14,312 nt of DNA from assembly GCA_026770585.1 (NCBI GenBank), contig MU646409.1, positions 65,306 to 79,617 of the forward strand. The letters are read 5' to 3'. The first letter of the stretch is position 1. Each line of letters starts with the position of its first letter. This document shows positions 1 through 8,400 of the stretch, piece by piece. The translations under genes were made by a program, and so were the position numbers. The notes below the pieces were generated by a model that had not been told where the DNA came from, made no database searches, and saw only the letters and a list, made by a program, of their open reading frames with translations. Source of the stretch: Baffinella frigidus. Taxonomy: Eukaryota; Cryptophyceae; Cryptomonadales; Baffinellaceae.

Positions 1-95
<95 letters not shown>
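1..95. other. 95-nt poly-G run at the contig start
   Basis: Bases 1-95 are uninterrupted G, followed directly by sequence of the first gene. It cuts off the 5' part of that gene. The window also ends in a C run, so reading outward from either end one meets poly-C. This could be an assembly or sequencing artefact, or a real homopolymer that stopped assembly. Shorter C/G runs do occur inside introns here (957-969, 2720-2730, 13150-13159). Confidence 0.9.
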
Positions 96-97
<2 letters not shown>

Positions 98-107
98 TAC
101 GCTGCAG

Positions 108-542
108 TGGTGATGGGGCTGAATGAGCGAGGGAACCCTGATATGCTGGTGATGTTTTCGGACAAGCACGGGGCGTTGCGCGTCGTGACGCTTGCCTCCA
201 ACTTCAACTCCGGGAAGACACGCTTCCTCAAGGCCATGGGGCTCAACGGGGTGTGCTCCGAGTGGTTCGTGCCCCCCCTCATCCTACACCTGAACCCTAA
301 CCCCACACCCTAACCCCCCTACCTCCCCCGTGTCGCGTGACCCGTGCCACTTGAATCAGGATTCACGTCTCCCTAAACCCCCAACCCCAAAGCAGGTGCG
401 GGGGCGACACGCCCTTCCCCTTCCCGAAGCCTTGGGGGGTGAACCAGCACGGAGTGACCATCCAGGTCACGAGACAGAACCTCGATGGCTCCCGCCACAC
501 CCACCACGCCACACAGGTCCTTCTATCCCTAAATCCTAAACC

Positions 543-595
<53 letters not shown>

Positions 596-1735
596 ACCCT
601 GAGGCCTAAACCCTACACCCTAAACACCAAACCTTCAACCCTAAACCCTAAACCCTAAACTCTGGCCTTTCCCCTGGCTGACCCCCCCCCTCCGCACTGC
701 AGCTGAGCGCATCATCGCACGGGGCACTCAACCTCCCGTACATCCTCTTCGGCCTCGGGGATTCATGCTACCTCATCGAAGCCGTGTCCTTTGGCTTCCC
801 CCTATTCCCCCTCATCCCCTTCATCCCCCTTTCCGCCTCGTCATCGTCATCCGCCGCGGATTCGAGTGATACTTCCGGAGCGGTGGTTGCGCTTCCGGCA
901 GGGCTGCATTTCCTCACGTGGCTCGGCGCTATCCCAAACTCGCAGCTGGTGCGCTGCCCCCCCCCCCCACCGACCTCTACACCTGCATCCCGCATCCCTG
1001 AACCCTGCACCCTGCACCCTCGAGACACCCTGCACCCAAAACTCACAACTCTACTCGATTTTATTTCGCAACGATTCCTCACCGTACACCCATAACCTCA
1101 CACGTTCCTCGATTGCAGGTGGCATCCCCCACCTCCCCAGACGACCCCCGTTCTTGGACGCTCAACGCTCTCGTCCACCCCTCCCAAGGGGTCATCTACG
1201 TCGCAGGTACCCCCTTGGTTGGTGTTGGTCCTCGTATCTTGCGTTTCTCGCAGAGGCCCTGTCTCGCTCGCAGCCAGTCGCTAGCCTGCTCGTTGCCGCG
1301 CGATGCCCTGGACTGTGCCATCAAGGAAAAGTGCGTTTGTTATGCATCGACACCAACATGGCCACTACTATGTGTGTGATGATGTTGCGTACCGAGTGGG
1401 GTAATGTCGGCTGGCTGTGAACCCTGACGCGCGAGCGCGCCCCTAAACCCCAACCCCTGAACCCTGGACCCTAAACCCTGCACCCTGCACCCTGAAACCT
1501 GAACCCTGAACCCTGAACCCTGAACCCTGAACCCTGAACCCTACACCCTAACCCTGAGCCCTGCACCCTAACCTTGAACCCGGAACCCTCAAACCTGAAC
1601 ACTGAACACGAAACCCTGGCAGGCGCGCTATTGGTGACGCTCGCGGTGCTGGCCGCGTCAATCGGCGTTCTCCAACGCCGCGAGGCTGTTCTCGACGAGA
1701 GGGAAAAGCTCCTCACCGCCCACGCCTTCTTGTGA
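108..1735 (+). CDS. ITFG1: ITFG1/TIP-type FG-GAP transmembrane protein, C-terminal part, 5 exons
   Basis: Partial gene, 5' end lost in the poly-G run. Exons: 108-264, 396-516, 703-948, 1119-1206, 1623-1735 (stop TGA 1733-1735). Phases join exactly (phases 2, 0, 0, 1) to give about 240 C-terminal residues; vertebrate ITFG1 has about 610. Family hallmarks in order: GVCSEWCGG then KPWGVNQHGV (exons 1-2), LNLPYILFGLG (exon 3), AIPNSQL closing exon 3, DDPRSW in exon 4, a single membrane helix ALLVTLAVLAASIGVL in exon 5, and a charged tail ending EKLLTAHAFL. ITFG1 (T-cell immunomodulatory protein) is a type I membrane protein with a lumenal or extracellular beta-propeller and a short cytosolic tail; its role in protists is not established. 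Exon 3 carries a Pro/Ser-rich insertion (about residues 25-60 of the exon) between LFGLG and IPNSQL that the family usually lacks. The exon 1 start follows a ctgcag acceptor; if that is wrong, coding continues to base 98. All four introns hold C-rich heptamer tracts. Confidence 0.9.
284..320 (+). repeat. telomere-like tract in ITFG1 intron 1
   Basis: Short run of CCCTAAC and CACACCC variants in the intron 265-395. The C-rich strand is the sense strand of the gene. Confidence 0.8.
528..660 (+). repeat. telomere-like tract in ITFG1 intron 2
   Basis: Eight perfect consecutive CCCTCAA heptamers at 541-596, then CCCTAAA and CACCAAA variants to about 660. It fills most of the intron 517-702. C-rich strand on the sense strand. 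Confidence 0.95.
997..1035 (+). repeat. telomere-like tract in ITFG1 intron 3
   Basis: CCCTGAA and CCCTGCA variant heptamers within the intron 949-1118, sense strand C-rich. Confidence 0.75.
1207..1622 (+). other. ITFG1 intron 4 (416 bp)
   Basis: Donor gtaccc follows the codon pair Val-Ala and acceptor ggcag precedes the membrane-helix exon. Its first 230 bp show no recognisable element or conserved coding. The 3' half (about 1441-1617) is a tract of CCCTGAA heptamers mixed with CCCTGCA and CCCTAAC, C-rich on the sense strand. Confidence 0.85.
1441..1617 (+). repeat. CCCTGAA-type heptamer tract in ITFG1 intron 4
   Basis: A run of perfect CCCTGAA units around 1497-1540 is flanked by degenerate CCCTGCA, CCCTAAC and CCGGAA variants. 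It ends only a few bases before the 3' splice site at 1622. Confidence 0.92.
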
Positions 1736-1751
1736 TCTGGGGACACGCCCC

Positions 1752-1870
1752 GTGTACAGGGGTACCTCGCTCATAAGAAACAGCCCCCCCCCCAGGGCCA
1801 CCATACGGCCCATGGCATAGGCCTATTGTAGGGTCATACGGGGGCGCAGTTTCTTGTGAGCGAGGCACCC
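1752..1870. mobile_element. fold-back/MITE-like insertion with 31-bp inverted repeats
   Basis: Arms 1760-1790 and 1840-1870 are inverted copies of each other (27 of 31 positions pair) around a 49-nt loop. The flanks 1736-1751 and 1871-1909 match a second locus at 4306-4365 in TFIP11 intron 13, where they lie side by side with nothing between, so 1752-1870 looks like an insertion with a visible empty site. No clear target-site duplication is seen. No coding capacity. Confidence 0.7.
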
Positions 1871-2349
1871 ACGTAGGAGTAGTCGGAGTGATGTAGGTCA
1901 CGTACCCTGCGCTAGTCATGAGGTCTGGGATAAGGTAGGGCCAGAGGCGGACACATCCTGACTGCCTCTGAGCAGGACCTTTTTTGTAGATATTGAACAG
2001 CGATAATCTGTGCCTGCGCTGCGTTTGAAAGCTGTTGCCTGCCAGCGGCGAGGGAGGGGTCTGGGGTGCAGCAAAGTGCTGAGGTTCATGGCGCTGGCAA
2101 GGCCGATGTGGGCAAGGTTTTCCCGAACACATCGCCGCTCTATCCTCCTTGATTCGAAAGGTGTGCAGCGGTCGGCTTTCGGCATGTTGTGCCGGGAAAT
2201 CGCCTGGCGCCCTGCCTGCCTGCGTCCCGCCCGCCTGCCCCCTCCCGCGCAAGCGTCCTCGAAAGACAGTCCACGGAGCACTTGTCTTGAAGAACGTTTT
2301 CATCAAGCGCATCTCATGGTCTCCCCGACAAACTTGTTTTTCTCTCTTC

Positions 2350-2355
2350 TTTATT
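2350..2355 (-). terminator. AATAAA poly(A) signal of TFIP11
   Basis: The minus strand reads AATAAA here, about 90 nt past the TFIP11 stop codon (2445-2447), in an A-rich stretch. This is the usual eukaryotic cleavage/polyadenylation hexamer at a plausible distance. Chlorophycean algae mostly use TGTAA instead, so its use here is mildly informative. Confidence 0.6.
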
Positions 2356-2444
2356 ACTCTCAAGCCTAGAGATGAGTGATCCAAACGTCTATGCGCCTCA
2401 CGACGAGCCCGCCTCGGCACAGAGGTACCGCACCTACAAGCTGC

Positions 2445-5400
2445 TCACTTCTGGGCCTTCTTGAGCAAGTCATCGAGGGCCATCGGCTTCCACACTCCCG
2501 CCTCCGACGCGTACACCAGCCGGTTGTCCAAGTACACGGACACCTTCCCCAGGGTGTACACCTGCTTCCCAGCCTGGCTCTTCCCGGCCTTGGGGAGCAG
2601 CAACAACCCGTTATCCTCCGCGAGATGCTCCAACGCCTCCTTGAACGTCACGGACGAGTCGTACATCGCGTCAACGATCGACATCTTGGCCTTTTCTTTC
2701 GCGCGCGGCGCCGGCGCCGCCCCCCCCCCCCGCTCGCCCTCCTTCTCCTCGCGCTGCTCGTTGACGCGGAGGTAGGATAGGCTCTCGGCTGCCCCGGGCT
2801 GCACGTACACGCCCTGCACCTGCAACAAAGCAAACCGGAATGTAATTAGTTCAAACTCATACGTGTGTCGAGGCACGGTGAGGACCCGTGGCTCGCGAGT
2901 CAGGACATCGCCTTGAGGCTCCAGAGAAAAAGAGCACCACCACGTACACGCCCTGCACCTCATGCAGTGCCTCGCGAGTGAGGATGCCAACGTACGACTT
3001 GAGCGAAAAAAGAGCAAGCGCGCTTGCCAGGGGGGGAGGGGGCGGCACTTGAGAGGGGGCAAGGGGGCGGGGCGAACCTTCTCGGGTTTACGCTTTGGTG
3101 TTTGGTGTTTGGTGTTTGGGGTGTGGGGCTTGGGGTTTGGGGTTTGGGGTGTAGGGTTTCGGTTTCAGGGGCGGACCTTCTGGCCGGCGACGACGGCGTT
3201 CATCATGTCCAGCGCCCGCGTGAAGTTCCGCTTTACAGACTCCACTGCCGCCAGCTCCGCGGGGAAGAGCGCCTTCCAGTTGAGGTACCATCGCGTCACC
3301 TCCTCGTAGTCTGGCCGCGCCGTCAACCACTGGTACAGCACCTGCGGAACGGTTTAGGGGTTAGGGTTGGAGATTACGGGGTTGGGGGATTGGGTTTGGG
3401 GTTTGGGGTTTGAGTTTTGGGTTTTGGGTTTTGGGGTTTGGGGCATTGGGTTTGGGGTTTGGGGTTGGGGGTTTGGGGTTTGGGGTGTGGGGTTTGGGGT
3501 TTGGGGTCTGGGGTGTGAGGTGTGAGGTGTGAGGTGCGGGGTTTGGGGTTTACGGTTTGGAGTCCAGGGTTGAGGGTAGGATTGGGCACCTGCAGCCAGC
3601 GCGGGAAGAACTCTGCTTCGAAGATCGACGCGATATGCTCTCCTGACGCGGTGCCCAGCCACAGGAGCGTCCAGTTGAAGGGATCCAGGCTCTGCGCCGC
3701 GGGGTTGATGGCCATCTCGCGCAGGGTCACGGCCACCTGCCGCAGGGTCATACTTCAGGGTTGCTGGTTGGTGCTTCAGGGTTTAGTGTCCAGGGTGCAG
3801 GCTTCAGGGTGTACTGAGCAGGTTTCAGCTTTCACGATTTCGGGTTTCAGGTGTGGGGTTCAAGGCGCAGGGTGCAGGGTGCAGGGTGCAGGGTGCAGGA
3901 TTCAGGGTTCAGCTTGCAGGGTTCAGTGTCCAGGTTTCACGGTTTAGGGTTGAGGGTGTAAGGTGAGGACCTTGGGGAGGACGCAGCGGACGAGGAGAGC
4001 CTCCATGTGGAGCGGCTTGAATACCTGTCAGGGGGAGGGGGGGCGAGTCAGAGATCTCACCCCGATCAGTGCTTAATTCAAATACTCGACCCCATAGGGA
4101 ATTGGAGCATTTTCTTCAGATCATAGGCTAACGGCTCCAACTCCATACGGGCAGGGCGTACGTAAATTAGATGCTCGCGCCGGTTGGACTGGGCATTGAG
4201 GCGACTTCAACGTGAGAGACGTTCTCCTCTCAGGGTGCAGAGAGTATGCTGGAGCAGGGTAGGAGAGTCGCGAGGTTTCGGACGCTCCTCGACCCGAGGC
4301 TCTCTTCTGGGGACACGCCCCATGTGGGACTAGTCAGAGTGACTTTGCACAAGTCACATACCCTGGCGGGTGGGAGGGGGGGCACCTTGGTCCACGGGGA
4401 GAGGATGGAATGCGCCGACGGGTCTGACGGGTGCCAATGCGCGAGCGCCACGCCGATCTTGTACCGCAGTGTAGGGTAGAGCTGCTCCAGCTGGTCCGGG
4501 ATGAAGGGGAGCCATGGGTGGAGCCATTCGTGGACGGGGATCGGGTCGACTTTCGGGTCCCAGCTGTTGACTGCGACGAGCAGCTTCGGCACCACCTGCG
4601 AAGAGGGGGGGGGGGAGGGGTCAGCGCGTGGAAACTGTACAGGAACCAACCCTGGGAGAAATGCAGGGTGTGGTGCACTGACCATCCACACAGTAGGCTA
4701 CGAAGAGATTTGGCGAGAGCGGCGGTGTGGCAAATGGCGTGGCAAATGGCACCTTTTCTCCGACGGAGCAAGGGTGCCATCAGGGTTTCGGATGCACGGC
4801 AGCCTTGGATCGTGGGGCGAGGGCAGGGGCTGCACCGAGGATGAGAGGAGCATTTCGCGGTGCTTGTGCGGGAGCACGTCCTCCCTGGTTTCGGGTTTCG
4901 GGTTTATGGTTTATGGTTTATGGTGTATGGTGTATGGTTTATGGTTTATGGTGTATGGTTTATGTTTTGCGGTTCACGGTTTACGGTTTGTGGTGTATGG
5001 TTCAGAGTTTAGGGTATACGGTTTAGGGTTCAGGGTTTCGGGTGTAGAGACCAGGCTTCCATCAAGGCGACCATGCCCTCCGCGCCGCGCTTGGGCTCCC
5101 ATGGTGCGCCCGACGCCGCCAGGATCTTCGGCATCAGCACCTGCCATACCAGCCCACACATCACATGGAGATCTTGAATCAACTGGATCTAAATTTGTTT
5201 TCCACACTCCCACCACACTGGACACATCCGAGGCATTGGCTGACACGCCCACCTCCGTTGACAAATCAGAGCTTTTCCCGATACCAATCCTTGTGCGGCG
5301 AACTCACTTCGGCGGTACACACACGGTTCCGGCGCTATTACTCTCGAGCCTTGAGTTGAGTGGTCCAGTAGCCTATGATATACGCCTAACGCGTGCGTTA

Positions 5401-8400
5401 GGGGCACGAGAGTCGTGTGGGTACCTACTGGCTCTGCCTCAGTAAAACCGGGCTCTCCATAAAACACATTCAGCGCAGGAAATCTAGCACAAAAGCGCGA
5501 CTCACAAACATTTACGGCGATCCCAATTCAACGCAGGGAGAGCGAGACCTCATCGACGAGCTGGAGGAAGGCGGGCGCGTCCGCCATCGTCACCGCATCC
5601 TCGTCCGCCGTGCGCAGCAGCCCCCGCCACGCTCGCATCGCCTGCAAGGTTCGTTGAGGCGTTGGGGTGTGGGGTTTGGGTTTTGGGGGGTTGGTTTTGG
5701 GGTTTTGGTTTTTGGTTGTAAAGATGAAGGTTTATGGTTTATGGTTTATGGGTTATGGGTTTGGGGTTTACGGTTTCGTGTTTCGTGTTTCGGGCTTACG
5801 ATTTGGGGTTTCAGGTTTATGGGGTTGGGGTCACCTGCGCGGGGCCGCGCGGGTCGCGCGTCGGGTCCCAGGATGCCAGAAAGTGCTTCATCGGCGGGAC
5901 CACCAGCGGCCCGGCGAGCGCTGAGAGGTTGTACATTTGGTACCTGGGAGGTGGGGTTTGGTGTTTGGTGTTTGGTGTTTGGTGTTTGGTGTTTGGTGTT
6001 TGGGGTGTGGTGTTTGGTGTTTGGGTTGTGGTGTTCGAGGTGTGGGGTGTGGGGTTTGGGGTTCAGGGTTTGGGGTTCAGGGTTCAGGGTTCAGGGTTTA
6101 GGGTTTCCAGGAAGGAGGGTTTCGGGTTTCGACGTGAGGGGGGGGCGCGCACTCGGCCTTGTAGTTGGTGCGGAGCTGCTCGAAGACGTCCGCGAGGGCA
6201 TCCAAGGGGATCGAGTCCTTCGAGACCGCCCGCTTGTACGTCCTGTCGATTACCGCCATCACCTGTGCAACAACGCGACGGTTCACGGTTGAGACAATGC
6301 AATGTCGCGACAGTTCGGCACGAAACGGTGCAGGATCGCAACGGTTCGGGGTCGCGCCCGGAGACCGCCCGCGTGTACGTCCTGTCGATTATCGCCATCA
6401 CCTGTCCAGGGGGTGGGGTTCAGGGTTCGAGGTTTAAGGTTCAGAGTTTAGATTTTGGGGGTTGGGGCGTGGGGTTTGGGGTTTGGGTTTTAGGTTTCGG
6501 GCTATAGGGTGTAGGGGTTGGTGCTCAGGCTTAGGTTCAGAGTTCAGAGTCGAGTGTGGGGTGTTTAGTGTTGGGTGTTGAGGGTTTACGGTTCAGTGTT
6601 TTGGGGGGTCATATTTATTGTTGGGGCGGGGTTGGTTTCGGGTTCAGACCTCCTCGAGACGGTTCATGTGGTACTCCTGGAGGTCGACGCGATCCTGCGC
6701 CTCTTTCCGCTCGTGCTCCAACGCCACCTGGTTTACGGTGCAGGGTTTAGGGTCTAGGGTACGGGTTTAAGGTTTGGGGTCACTCCCCGCCACATGACAC
6801 CCTGGCACGTGACCCTCTCACCCTGCTAGCACATCACCACAACCGCGCGGATCAGCCGCGCGGACATCCCGCGGACGCATCCCACAACTACCGCCTCGCA
6901 GCACACGCAAGCCTTCATCCAAGTCCCAAGGCGCTTCATCTACCGAAACCGCACTGGCAGACAGCCACCACTGCGCGCTAGAGCCTCTGCCTTTTTGGGC
7001 TCGCCAAATTGGTGAGCCCGGGCTCTTCCCCGCTCCAGAGTTGACGGATGTGTACCGCACACGAAGCACGTCAACTTGGGAACAGTCTGACAGTCAACCC
7101 GAGTGAGGCAGAGCTAGATCTTTGCGTGAGAGTAACTCTCGACAGACTTCTGCACCCTGAAGATCCCCGCCTCAGCCGCCTCAATGAGGATCCTCATCAG
7201 ACTATCCTCAAGTAGACATGCTGGGTCCGCGGTACAACCCCGTCAACTTTCGCGCGGACCCCCCCCCGGGCACCCCAAATCGCGTCACCCAAATAGCCTG
7301 AAACAGACCTTGGCATCAGCGTCGCTCTCGACGGTCTTGGGGACGCGGAAGATATCGGCCTCGGCAGCCTCGAGCAGGATCGGTTGGCAGACTATTCGCA
7401 AGTTGACAACACTGGGTCCGCGGTACAAATCCGTCAACTTTCGCGCAGAAAAAGCCCGGGCACCCCAAACCGCTTCGCCCAAACAGCCTGCAACAGACCT
7501 TGGCATCAGCGTCGCTCTCGACGGTCTTCTGGACGCGGAAGATCTCGGCCTCGGCAGCCTCGATGAGGATCGCGAGGTTGTGCACCAGGGGGAGCGTGAA
7601 CGCTGCGTCCTCGTCCTCGTCCGATACCTGTAGGGGGGGTTGGGGTTTGGGGTTTAGGGTTTAGGGTTTAGGGTGTATGGTGTAGGGTTAAGGGTTTAGG
7701 GTTTAGGGTTTAGGGTTTGGGGTGTAGGGTTTAGGGTTTATGGTTTAGGGTGTAGGGTCGATCGGGTTGACCTCCTTGGCGATGTCCTCGCCGCGGACGA
7801 GGCGCGCGGACTTACCGCGCATGTCTACGATGTTCACCGCCTCCGGTTTCGCCTGTCAGAGAGGCGTTTCAGGAATTTGATAGATTTGAAAGACGATGTA
7901 AAGATTCAAAGCGAAATGACACACCGCCACCACACGCACTGTTAACGACACAGAAAGCATGTCTACGATGTTCACCGCCTCCGGCTTCACCTGTCAGGGA
8001 GGGAGTGTGTTCATCAGGTCCGGTAGTGTTGTAGTGAACTCGCATCACCAAATGATGTCTGCGCCCCCACCGCACCCAAAGATGTCTGTCTTCCTCGTAC
8101 CTCGTACCCCTACAGGTGCACCACTACCACACGCAATGTTAACGAAACATAGAGTGTCCTGGTGCTGCGCCTGCGCGGGTTGGATACCGTCCTGGTGCTG
8201 CCCGGTTCAGTCAAAAGTCGCGCGGGAGACTCTCAATGTTCACGCCAGACGCCAGAGGCGCACGATGCGTGAGGAATCAATCGCAGGGGGTGAGGGTGAG
8301 GGTTTTGTGAGTGGGGAGGGCAAGTGGGATTGTGGGGAGATTCTTCGAGTGGGGAGGGCGAGTGAGAGTGGAGGCAGGACCTGCTTGCCCTCTGGCCCAG

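Larger units (their letters stand above)
1736..2444. other. convergent intergenic region between ITFG1 and TFIP11
   Basis: About 710 bp between two stop codons facing each other. It holds a dispersed repeat that starts right after the ITFG1 stop (1736-1751 plus 1871-1909), interrupted by a fold-back insertion, then about 400 bp in which I see no conserved coding. The minus-strand TFIP11 3' UTR and its AATAAA signal lie at the right. Open frames here (for example 2010-2369) have no family resemblance. No telomere-like tract is present. Confidence 0.8.
2820..3176 (-). other. TFIP11 intron 16 (357 bp)
   Basis: Begins with donor gtccgc on the minus strand after exon 16 and ends ttgcag before exon 17. 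The donor-proximal part (3090-3170) is a heptamer tract. The acceptor-proximal part has two diverged copies of a roughly 100-bp segment sharing a gctcgcgagt-type core and a gaaaaagagca motif. It also carries a 20-bp copy (2941-2960) of the exon 17 start (2802-2821). Confidence 0.75.
6263..6649 (-). other. TFIP11 intron 7 (387 bp) with exon echo and heptamer tract
   Basis: Transcript-upstream part (6405-6645) is a degenerate heptamer tract. Downstream part holds a 41-bp copy of the exon 8 start at 6361-6401, then about 90 bp with several acggttc words (6286-6345) before the real acceptor. Confidence 0.85.
6728..7498 (-). other. TFIP11 intron 6 (771 bp): elements and exon 6 copies
   Basis: Holds, in + coordinates, a short heptamer tract (6732-6782), about 200 bp without clear features, an inverted copy of the small element (6990-7075), exon 6 copy C (7117-7190), an element copy (7199-7298), exon 6 copy B (7308-7382), and another element copy (7389-7490) abutting the real exon 6. 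Confidence 0.85.

Noticed and set aside
528-660. A true chromosome end or interstitial telomere
   Set aside because: The tracts are short, degenerate, many, and confined to introns flanked by coding exons on both sides.
2010-2369. Possible gene in the convergent intergenic region (119-codon frame)
   Set aside because: No family resemblance, overlapping frames on both strands, and position partly inside the TFIP11 3' UTR.
3354-3751. Minus-strand frames rich in NPKPQTPNP repeats
   Set aside because: Only the first 49 codons from 3736 are a real exon (exon 15). The remainder is translated heptamer intron.
4501-6507. Long + strand open frames encoding WGLGFGVWGLGF-like repeats (for example 4501-5445, 5417-6292, 5734-6507)
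   Set aside because: They run across TFIP11 introns and antisense exons. The repeat peptides come straight from TTTGGGG/TTTGGTG heptamers, in which open frames arise trivially.
7199-7627. CRISPR-like array from repeats of about 190 bp
   Set aside because: The period and content (exon copies plus element) do not fit repeat-spacer structure, and the context is eukaryotic.
7184-7633. 149-codon + strand frame over the exon 6 copies
   Set aside because: It is the antisense shadow of the repeated TFIP11 exon 6 segments; the minus-strand reading matches the family.
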